64,000 nt of DNA, taken from Sporocytophaga sp. (GTDB lineage Bacteria; Bacteroidota; Bacteroidia; Cytophagales; Cytophagaceae). Shown piece after piece: positions 56,771-64,000 of this stretch. The position numbers and the translations under genes were made by a program. Position 1 is the stretch's first letter; each line of letters begins with the position of its first letter. The notes under the pieces were generated by a model that was not told the origin of the DNA, searched no databases, and was given only the letters and a program-made list of their open reading frames with translations. The DNA lies in contig NZ_JAGHZZ010000001.1 in the NCBI RefSeq assembly GCF_017745095.1, forward strand, positions 620,001 to 684,000, written 5' to 3'.

Positions 56771-59700
56771 ATGTATCAGATTAAACGAACTATATTTTTT
56801 TGTCTTGGAGCTATGCTACTTATTGTTATGGGTATATCTGCTCAGATCTCCAATGCTCCGGGACCAAATGGTATACAATCATATGTAAATCCTATCTTGC
56901 CCGGTGATCACCCAGACCAGACGATCTGGAAACAGGGTAATGATTTTTACACCACTGGTTCAAATTTTCATTTTGCACCTTATTTACCAATACTTCATTC
57001 TACAGATTTGTTGCATTGGAAGGTGATTTCAAGAGTTATTCCTACTTCCTCCAGTATACCCAATAACGATGCTACACAAGCGGGTACTTGGCAAGGATCG
57101 ATTGTTTTTTTTAACAACAAATTCTGGGTCTACTTCTCAAACAATGCGGGTGGCGGACAGTATTTCTGCACAGCAACGAATCCTGCCGGCCCTTGGTCGG
57201 CGCCGGTAAAGGTCAATACCAATACTGGTGTGTATGGGTATGACAACTCCGTTTTTGTAGATACAGATGGAACCCCTTACATGCTATTGAAAAATGGTCA
57301 GGCCAACAATGGTCTTCAGAAATTGGGAATGGATGGTCAGCCTTCAGGTCAGGCTTTGAATATGAATTGGGTTAATGCAAACAATCAGTATAGCTGGGCT
57401 GAAGGGCCTGTGATGTGCAAACGAAATGGACGTTATTATATGTTTGTCGCGGGAAACGTAACAGGGGGACAATATGTATTGAGTTCTGCCAAGCTTTCCA
57501 ATGTAGAATCAGATTGGACGAGACACGGTAATTTTTGGGCAAACGCTTCAAGCCCCGGTGGTTTTACCGGTCCTAACCATGTAACCAATCCGGTGATGTT
57601 GTCCGATGGATCCTGGTGGTGCCTATCTCATGCTTACGACAATGGAGGTTGGGAAGGTCAAGGTCGCCAAAGTCACTTACATAGGGTTAATTGGGATGCG
57701 AATGGAGTTCCCAAAGGAGAGCCTGTTAGTACCAATCCTGTATTGGGGCCTAATTTGGCTAATACAGCTGGCTATATTTATGATTTTGGAAAATCAGACT
57801 ATTTTGAGTCTACCACACTTAAACTTGATTGGCATGTCTTCAACAAGGCCAATTATGGGAAATTCAGCCTTACTGAGAAACCTGGCTATTTGAGATTGAA
57901 GGCAGGAAGTGGTACAACCCATATTTTGCAAAAGGACAAAGGGAAATATTATTCATTAACCACTAAGGTTGATTTCAATGCCACGGCTAATGGACAACAA
58001 GCAGGTCTCAGACTAACGAATGGTAAAGATGCTGTTTATTTCACACTTTATTCTGGCTACAATGGAGGAAAGAAGATAGGAATGCAGTTTACCGGAACTA
58101 CTACTGTTGAAGTAAATAATACTATCGGTAATGTGGTATGGCTTCGGGTTGAACGTGCAGCTCATATCCTTACGGGCTATTATAGCGCTGATGGGATCAA
58201 TTGGTCACAGATTGGTACTAAAGATGTCTCCAGCCTTGACAAGTCACAAGAAAATTATAATGAATGGGTGGGAACATCTGTAGGTTTGTATGCCTCAAAT
58301 ACCACAGCAGATTTTGACATGTACAGTTATCGATATGGGTTTACTCCAATTAAAGTAGAAGGAAGAAACAACTGGTATGGTGTGACTTATTCGAATAAAA
58401 CCCCGGGAAGGACAGTTACTAATAGTACCACCGGAGACTGGCTTATGATGGCAGGAGTGGATTTAGGCGGAGGTAATACCACTGCCAGCGGTATTGAGGT
58501 AAATGTAGCTTCAGCAAGCGGGAATGCTAGTTTGGAAATATGGCTTGATAATATAGGAGGCGAAGGAAAAAAAGTTGTTACAATTCCCATTTCCAGTACC
58601 GGAGGAGCTGATACATGGAAAAACGTGACTGGCTCATTTAATGCTTCAGGACAACATGATGTATATTTGAGATGGGTAGGTGGTGCAAATTCTTTTTTTG
58701 TAAATACTATTAAATTTCTCAATATAGTAGGCACACCTCCCACTGTAAGTATTACAGCTCCAGCTAACAACAGCAGTTTTACAACGCAGGAAACCATTAC
58801 GCTCACAGCAACAGCTGCAGATGCAGACGGAACTATTGCAAATGTAGAATTTTACGATGGTTCTACTTTATTGGGAACGGATAACAGTGCACCTTATAGC
58901 TTTACCTGGACTGGCGCGAAAGCTGGAACTCACATAATTACAGCAAAAGCTACAGATAACACGGGTATTAGCACGGTTTCTTCTTCAATTTCAGTTTTAG
59001 TTCAAGGTGTTCAAAGTCCTTATAAAGGAACAGCACATGTTATACCTGGCACAATTCAGTTGGAAGAATATGACTTAGGTGGCAATGGTGTTGCTTACTC
59101 GGATGATAGTCCCGGCAGTGCTGTAACACCAGTAGTCAACTTCAGAACAGATGAAGATGTAGATATAGAAGCTTGCACAGATGCAGGTGGTGGATATAAT
59201 ATAGGTTATGCAACAGCAGGTGAATGGCTGGAATATAGTGTAAACGTGACTTCAACCGGATTATATAAACTTGATTTCAGAGCTGCATGCGATGGTGATG
59301 GCCGTGCTGTGACAGTTGCAATGGGCAATACGACTATCGCTGATAATATAGCCATGCCAAACACTGGAGGCTGGCAAACCTGGCAAAATGTGTCAGTGAA
59401 CAATATCAGCTTGACAGCGGGTACTTATGTAATGCGTGTTACAATAGGATCTCAGAATTATGTCAACCTGAACTATTTAACATTTACAGCAGTGGAGACA
59501 AACAAAGCTCCGGTTGTATCTCTTGTAGCCCCAGCAAGCGGAACTACTTTGCAAACAATTACTTTAACCGCAACGGCCTCAGACCCTGACGGTAGTATTG
59601 TCAGTGTTAAATTTTATGATGGAACAACTTTGCTCAGCACGGACAATAGCGCACCATACAGCTATGCATGGTCAGGAATGATTTCGGGAGTCCATACTTT

Positions 59701-60496
59701 AACGGCAATAGCTACAGATGATAAAGGACAAAGTACTACCTCTTCACCAGTAATCATAACCATAGAAGGAGTACAATCTGCATATAACCAGTCAGCTCAT
59801 ATGATCCCAGGTCGTATAGAAGCAGAGGAATATGACCTTGGAGGAGAAGGTTTGGCTTATCATGAGGCAAACACAAATGGTAATGAAGGTGGAGCAAGTT
59901 TAAGGAACGATGAAGTAGATATAGAAGCAACAAAGGATTCAGATGGCTCTTATAATGTAAGCTATATTCTGCAAGGAGAATGGCTGGAATATTCAGTAAA
60001 TGTAGCTGGGACTGGATTATATGATCTTGATGTAAGGGTAGCGGCAGATGGAGATGGTAAGGTATTTCATATAGAAATGGATGGAAAAGATGTTACCGGT
60101 CCAATTAATGTACCCAACACAGCAGGCTGGCAGACCTGGGAGACTGTTACACTGAATGGAATCAGTCTGACAGCAGGTGAACATATAATGAGGATAGCCT
60201 TTGATGCTAGCTATATGAATCTCAACTATGTTGAGTTCAGAGATGTGATCACGGGAGTTAAGACAAATAATCTTTCAGGAATAGAGATTTTTCCCAATCC
60301 TTTTAATAACATGGGATTACATATTCACAAAGCGGGTAATTTTACTTATAGAATAACAGATTTGAGCGGGTCCTTAGTTGAATCAGGCAATGGATCTGAT
60401 GATATGGCAATTGGTTTGAACCTGAGATCTGGAATGTACCTTCTGAATATTGAGAATAATGATGGAGTTTTCATTCATAAAATAGCAAGACAATAA
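56771..60496 (+). CDS. GH43 glycosidase (xylan-active type) with three CBM6-like modules and T9SS domain
   Basis: A 1241-residue protein with signal peptide 1-24 (GISAQ). The five-bladed GH43 domain starts at YVNPILPGDHPDQT; the catalytic residues are base D49, modulator D158 (YGYDNSVF) and acid E211 (SWAEGPV). A C-terminal beta-sandwich (~345-520), typical of beta-xylosidase-type GH43, follows. Then come CBM6/35-like (~525-650), Ig-like, CBM6 (~755-910), Ig-like, CBM6 (~1010-1160) and a type A T9SS domain (IEIFPNPFNN ... LRSGMYLLNIENNDG). Likely activity is beta-xylosidase, arabinofuranosidase or exo-oligoxylanase on xylan, with CBM6 modules holding the polymer. It is followed by GH10 and another GH43. 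Confidence 0.9.
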   Translation: MYQIKRTIFFCLGAMLLIVMGISAQISNAPGPNGIQSYVNPILPGDHPDQTIWKQGNDFYTTGSNFHFAPYLPILHSTDLLHWKVISRVIPTSSSIPNNDATQAGTWQGSIVFFNNKFWVYFSNNAGGGQYFCTATNPAGPWSAPVKVNTNTGVYGYDNSVFVDTDGTPYMLLKNGQANNGLQKLGMDGQPSGQALNMNWVNANNQYSWAEGPVMCKRNGRYYMFVAGNVTGGQYVLSSAKLSNVESDWTRHGNFWANASSPGGFTGPNHVTNPVMLSDGSWWCLSHAYDNGGWEGQGRQSHLHRVNWDANGVPKGEPVSTNPVLGPNLANTAGYIYDFGKSDYFESTTLKLDWHVFNKANYGKFSLTEKPGYLRLKAGSGTTHILQKDKGKYYSLTTKVDFNATANGQQAGLRLTNGKDAVYFTLYSGYNGGKKIGMQFTGTTTVEVNNTIGNVVWLRVERAAHILTGYYSADGINWSQIGTKDVSSLDKSQENYNEWVGTSVGLYASNTTADFDMYSYRYGFTPIKVEGRNNWYGVTYSNKTPGRTVTNSTTGDWLMMAGVDLGGGNTTASGIEVNVASASGNASLEIWLDNIGGEGKKVVTIPISSTGGADTWKNVTGSFNASGQHDVYLRWVGGANSFFVNTIKFLNIVGTPPTVSITAPANNSSFTTQETITLTATAADADGTIANVEFYDGSTLLGTDNSAPYSFTWTGAKAGTHIITAKATDNTGISTVSSSISVLVQGVQSPYKGTAHVIPGTIQLEEYDLGGNGVAYSDDSPGSAVTPVVNFRTDEDVDIEACTDAGGGYNIGYATAGEWLEYSVNVTSTGLYKLDFRAACDGDGRAVTVAMGNTTIADNIAMPNTGGWQTWQNVSVNNISLTAGTYVMRVTIGSQNYVNLNYLTFTAVETNKAPVVSLVAPASGTTLQTITLTATASDPDGSIVSVKFYDGTTLLSTDNSAPYSYAWSGMISGVHTLTAIATDDKGQSTTSSPVIITIEGVQSAYNQSAHMIPGRIEAEEYDLGGEGLAYHEANTNGNEGGASLRNDEVDIEATKDSDGSYNVSYILQGEWLEYSVNVAGTGLYDLDVRVAADGDGKVFHIEMDGKDVTGPINVPNTAGWQTWETVTLNGISLTAGEHIMRIAFDASYMNLNYVEFRDVITGVKTNNLSGIEIFPNPFNNMGLHIHKAGNFTYRITDLSGSLVESGNGSDDMAIGLNLRSGMYLLNIENNDGVFIHKIARQ

Positions 60497-60583
60497 AAGC
60501 TAGGAAATTCTGTGCTGGCATATTTTAATGATCTAAAATTTAAACATAGATATCGGAAGTGCCATTAGCAATATTTCTGAATC

Positions 60584-60627
60584 ACAGGCCCATATGATAG
60601 AATTGGTTCTTTGGGCCTGTTAGTTTG
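60584..60627 (+). terminator. Probable terminator between GH43 and GH10 genes
   Basis: Stem ACAGGCCCA (60584-60592) with TGGGCCTGT (60612-60620), perfect over 9 bp and GC-rich, with a weak T tail (TAGTTTG). It lies ~90 bp after the GH43 stop, so the GH10 gene probably has its own promoter in 60628-60780. Confidence 0.7.
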
Positions 60628-60780
60628 ACTATTTATGAAGATATAGTTTTGATCTTGAAATGAGGGTTTTAATAATCATCATTTTTAATACCTGATTAAT
60701 TTTTGAAAAATCTGTTTACTAAAATCTATCAATAATTGTAGGCGGGAAATTGTTGTTAAAAAATATTAAAACGAAGTTTT

Positions 60781-63405
60781 ATGAAAAAGACAGTACTAAA
60801 AATATTTTGTCTGACATGTCTCTTATATCTATCGTTCGCAAAAGTTGCATTTGCTCAAATAGGTAAATGTAAGGGTAAGTACTTTGGTAATATCATAGCC
60901 TATAGTACTCCTTCCAATTATGGAACATATTGGAATCAGGTTACTTCAGAAAATGGCTCCAAATGGGGGTCAGTAGAAGGAACAAAAGGAAGCTATAACT
61001 TTAGTAATTCAGATCTTGCTTATAATTTGGCCAAAAACAACAATGGCTTGTTTAAATATCACTGCTTTGTTTGGGGGGGACAAACTCCTGGATGGGTCAG
61101 CAATTCTAGTACAAGTGCTGCTACTATAACTAAAGGAGTGGAAGATTATATTAAGGCATGTTCAACACACTATGCACCTATGGGAGGTCTAAAATTAATA
61201 GATGTGTTAAATGAACCTGTTAATACTCCCATGCCAGGAAATATGAAGGCGGCCCTAACTGCAGGTTACCAGGCTGAGCCGGCCAATGCTAATGATAAAA
61301 ATAATCAATACGGATGGGTTATTTGGTGTTTTCAACTTGCAAGAAAATATTTTCCAAATTCTACCTTGCTAATCAACGAATATAATATTGAGATGAACTG
61401 GAATAACTGCAGGGCTCCATACATTGCAATGGTTCAGGCAGTAAAAAATGCTCCTAACTTAACAGATGGTAAAAAGAATCTGATTGATGGTGTAGGGCTT
61501 CAATGTCACGGAATAAACAATTTGACTGCCACAAATTTCAAAAACTGTATTGATGAAATCTGGAACAAAACAGGTGTACCTATTCATATCACCGAATTTG
61601 ATTCAGATGCGAACCCTAATGAATCTAAACAACAATCAGTATATTCTACTTTAATTCCAATTGCCTGGGAGCACCCTCATGTCGCTGGTATTACACTTTG
61701 GGGATACATTCAAGGAAGTACTTGGGTAGGTGGTAATGGCACTCTTGGGCCCAATGGGACGGATACTGGTCTTTTATATAGCTCAAACTATTCAACCAAG
61801 CCACTTGGTGAGAGACCTGCTATGACCTGGTTGAAACAATACATGGCTTCTCAGGCTAGTTTGTCTTGTTGCCCTGCTCCTGCTCCATTTGCTTCTTGTA
61901 ACGGGGGAAATAATCCTCCTACAGTTACATTTTCTTCTCCTGCGGAAAATACGTTATTTACATCACCAGCTGCGATCACGCTGACAGCAGATGCATCTGA
62001 TGCCGATGGCAGTATTAGTAATGTTCAGTTTTATAATGGTTCTACTTTATTAGGCTCTGATAATACAGCACCTTATACTTTTAATTGGACAAATGTGCAA
62101 GCTGGGACATATACCATTAAAGTCGTGGCTACAGATAATAACGGAGCAACTGCTCAAAGCCAGATCACCATTAAAGTAAATGTACCTCAGGGGCCTTATA
62201 AAGGAACAGCGCATATTATTCCTGGTACGATACAACTGGAGGAATATGATCTTGGAGGCAATGGCGCTGCATATTCAGATGATAGTCCTGGCAGTGCGGT
62301 AACGCCTGTAGTTAATTATAGAACTGATGAAGATGTGGATATAGAGAATTGCACAGATGCAGGCGGAGGTTATAATTTGGGCTATACCACGGCAGGTGAA
62401 TGGCTGGAATATACTGTAAATGTAACTAAAGCGGGTACTTATGATATGGCTCTTCGTATTGCATGTAGCGGTGATGGCAGAACTGTGTCAGTGGCTATGG
62501 ATGGTAAGGACATTGCCAGCAATATAGCTATTCCCAATACAACTGGCTGGCAAACCTGGCAAACAGTAACTGTGAAAGACATCAATCTTTCTGCGGGCCA
62601 GAAAATCATGAGAGTCACAATAGGATCTACAGATTATGTGAACATGAACTTTATGACTTTTACTTTAACCAAAGAACTAAAACAGGAACCATTCAAAAGT
62701 TCTGCGCATTTGATTCCAGGCAGAATAGAAGCTGAAGAATATGATCTTGGTGGAGAAGGCCTTGCATATCACGAAGCCAATGCCAATGGTAATGAAGGAA
62801 AAGCAACACTCAGAAACGATGAAGTGGATATAGAAACTACACAGGATGTCGAAGGTGTTTACAATGTGGGTTATATCCTTAAAGACGAATGGCTTGAATA
62901 TACAGTAAATGTAGTTGCATCAGGTAACTATGATCTGGATGTGAGAATAGCTGCAGATGGTGAGGGTAAAACCTTCCATATCGAAATGGATGGCATAAAT
63001 GTAACCGGTCCGATCACTGTCGCTAACACAGGAGGATGGCAAACATGGCAAACTGTGACTCTGAAAGATATAAGCCTGACAGGGGGAGAACATATAATGC
63101 GTATCGCTTTTGATTCAGATTATATGAATCTTAACTATGTTGAATTCAAAGATGTGATTACAGGTATTGCTGAGAATGAATCTTCGTCAATTTCAGTCTT
63201 TCCAAATCCATTTTCAGATACTGGTATACAGATAAACAATGCAGGAAATTTCAATTATAAAATTACTGATGTAAGCGGTATACTGGTAGAATCGGGAAAT
63301 GGAGAAGGTGGCCTTAAGGTTGGAAAAAACTTAAGCGATGGACTTTATTTCCTTATAGTTGAAAATAATAATGATGTAATTGTTCACAAAATAGTGAAGA
63401 AATGA
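60781..63405 (+). CDS. GH10 endo-beta-1,4-xylanase with two CBM6 modules and T9SS domain
   Basis: An 874-residue protein with signal peptide 1-25 (VAFAQ). The GH10 TIM barrel covers ~28-360: NGSKWGSVEGTKGSYNF, HCFVWGGQTPGW, acid/base E145 in LIDVLNEPV, GLQCHG, and nucleophile E272 in HITEFD. The domain hydrolyses internal xylan links with retention. A Cys-rich linker, one Ig-like domain (~380-470), CBM6 (~475-630), CBM6 (~640-795) and a type A T9SS domain (ISVFPNPFSDTG ... LSDGLYFLIVENNNDV) follow. The Ig-CBM6-CBM6-sorting tail is nearly the same as in the upstream GH43 protein. The stop overlaps the next GH43 start (ATGA), so both are likely translated together. Confidence 0.95.
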   Translation: MKKTVLKIFCLTCLLYLSFAKVAFAQIGKCKGKYFGNIIAYSTPSNYGTYWNQVTSENGSKWGSVEGTKGSYNFSNSDLAYNLAKNNNGLFKYHCFVWGGQTPGWVSNSSTSAATITKGVEDYIKACSTHYAPMGGLKLIDVLNEPVNTPMPGNMKAALTAGYQAEPANANDKNNQYGWVIWCFQLARKYFPNSTLLINEYNIEMNWNNCRAPYIAMVQAVKNAPNLTDGKKNLIDGVGLQCHGINNLTATNFKNCIDEIWNKTGVPIHITEFDSDANPNESKQQSVYSTLIPIAWEHPHVAGITLWGYIQGSTWVGGNGTLGPNGTDTGLLYSSNYSTKPLGERPAMTWLKQYMASQASLSCCPAPAPFASCNGGNNPPTVTFSSPAENTLFTSPAAITLTADASDADGSISNVQFYNGSTLLGSDNTAPYTFNWTNVQAGTYTIKVVATDNNGATAQSQITIKVNVPQGPYKGTAHIIPGTIQLEEYDLGGNGAAYSDDSPGSAVTPVVNYRTDEDVDIENCTDAGGGYNLGYTTAGEWLEYTVNVTKAGTYDMALRIACSGDGRTVSVAMDGKDIASNIAIPNTTGWQTWQTVTVKDINLSAGQKIMRVTIGSTDYVNMNFMTFTLTKELKQEPFKSSAHLIPGRIEAEEYDLGGEGLAYHEANANGNEGKATLRNDEVDIETTQDVEGVYNVGYILKDEWLEYTVNVVASGNYDLDVRIAADGEGKTFHIEMDGINVTGPITVANTGGWQTWQTVTLKDISLTGGEHIMRIAFDSDYMNLNYVEFKDVITGIAENESSSISVFPNPFSDTGIQINNAGNFNYKITDVSGILVESGNGEGGLKVGKNLSDGLYFLIVENNNDVIVHKIVKK

Positions 63406-64000
63406 AAAACAAACGGAGTTCATTTCAGAGAACAGGATTAAATCTGCTATTTGTAATTGGCCTGGTAATTTTTATCAGGCCAATCACAAAGGCTCAAAAT
63501 GCTTCAAATCCCATCATCTATGCAGACGTGCCGGATGTTTCGATGGTCAGGGTAGGAGATACTTATTACATGAGCAGCACCACCATGCACATGAATCCAG
63601 GTGTTCCGATTATGAAATCCAAAGACCTAGTCAACTGGGATCTTGTTAATTATTGCTATACGACATTGGCCAATTCTGATAGCTATAGCCTAAATAATGG
63701 AAAGCAGGAATATGGACATGGATCCTGGGCGAGTAGTATTCGTTATAAGAATGGGACTTATTATGTTGCCACTTTTGCAAACACCGGGAAAACGTATATC
63801 TATAAAACGACGAATATTGAAACTGGACCTTGGACAGTTTCAACCTTGAATGCATCTTATCATGACTGTTCACTTTTTTTTGATGATGATGACCGGGTAT
63901 ATCTTATTTATGGTGGAGGTGATATTAAGATTATTGAATTAACAGCGGATGCATCAGCAGTAAAGGCTGGTGGAGTAAATAAAACTTTAATTTCAAATGC
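63402..64000 (+). CDS. GH43 glycosidase, 3'-truncated by the window edge
   Basis: ATG 63402 overlaps the GH10 stop by 4 bp and opens a frame that runs to the window end (~199 residues). A signal peptide (LNLLFVIGLVIFI ... ITKAQ) is followed by the start of a GH43 propeller: IIYADVPDVSMVRVGDTYYM with the catalytic-base Asp (D45), PIMKSKDLVNWDLVNY, WASSIRYKNGTYYV, and YHDCSLFFDDD with the second Asp. The motif pattern (DVPD ... MHMNPG) fits subfamilies active on xylan or arabinoxylan side chains. It completes a GH43-GH10-GH43 xylan cluster. The C-terminal modules lie outside the window. Confidence 0.88.
   Translation, partial: MKNKRSSFQRTGLNLLFVIGLVIFIRPITKAQNASNPIIYADVPDVSMVRVGDTYYMSSTTMHMNPGVPIMKSKDLVNWDLVNYCYTTLANSDSYSLNNGKQEYGHGSWASSIRYKNGTYYVATFANTGKTYIYKTTNIETGPWTVSTLNASYHDCSLFFDDDDRVYLIYGGGDIKIIELTADASAVKAGGVNKTLISN

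Overview
The window looks like a chromosomal piece of a Bacteroidota bacterium of the Cytophagales, probably a Cytophaga/Sporocytophaga-type polysaccharide degrader. The grounds are low GC, many secreted proteins ending in type IX secretion (T9SS) sorting domains (PNP...G.Y/F), PorP/SprF and SprB-like surface genes, a FecR-type ECF sigma operon, and plant-cell-wall enzymes without any SusC/SusD pair. Species is inferred from gene content only.

Layout. (1) 1-6.1 kb: the 3' part of a family 11 rhamnogalacturonan lyase, a broken IS1595-like transposase relic, a GH9 cellulase and a CE4-type deacetylase. (2) 6.4-27.6 kb: a compact same-strand operon with an anchored Skp/OmpH-like protein, a lipoprotein, a 2130-residue Rhs/YD-type protein, a small secreted protein, and a 4276-residue Rhs giant. 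The giant carries beta-helix, PA14 and propeller-like modules and an unrecognised C-terminal tail. A strong terminator closes the operon. This is the best candidate for a little-described system. (3) 28-30.1 kb: an FN3 lipoprotein and a small AraC / VOC / DUF1569 operon. (4) 30.3-37.8 kb: a KimA-like permease divergent from a P-type ATPase, then thioredoxin / ApbE flavin transferase / DUF4266 lipoprotein / DUF3570 protein, a tightly overlapping cassette of unknown purpose. (5) 38-45.3 kb: a charged lipoprotein with a 66-nt homopurine tract and a 2230-residue Asp-box propeller / PA14 / Ig T9SS cargo protein. (6) 45.6-55.5 kb, minus strand: an ECF sigma / FecR / STN outer-membrane operon; an SprB-like giant with small lipoprotein and PorP/SprF protein; and a protein built almost wholly of tandem modules resembling T9SS sorting domains. 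The last two units share an exact bipartite upstream motif. (7) 56.8-64 kb: GH43, GH10 xylanase and a second, truncated GH43, sharing a duplicated Ig-CBM6-CBM6-T9SS tail.

Together the CAZymes would attack pectin, cellulose and xylan outside the cell, exported by Sec and then T9SS. The PorP/SprF and SprB-like genes belong to that surface machinery. All functions are assigned by reading sequence motifs; no database search or structure prediction was run.
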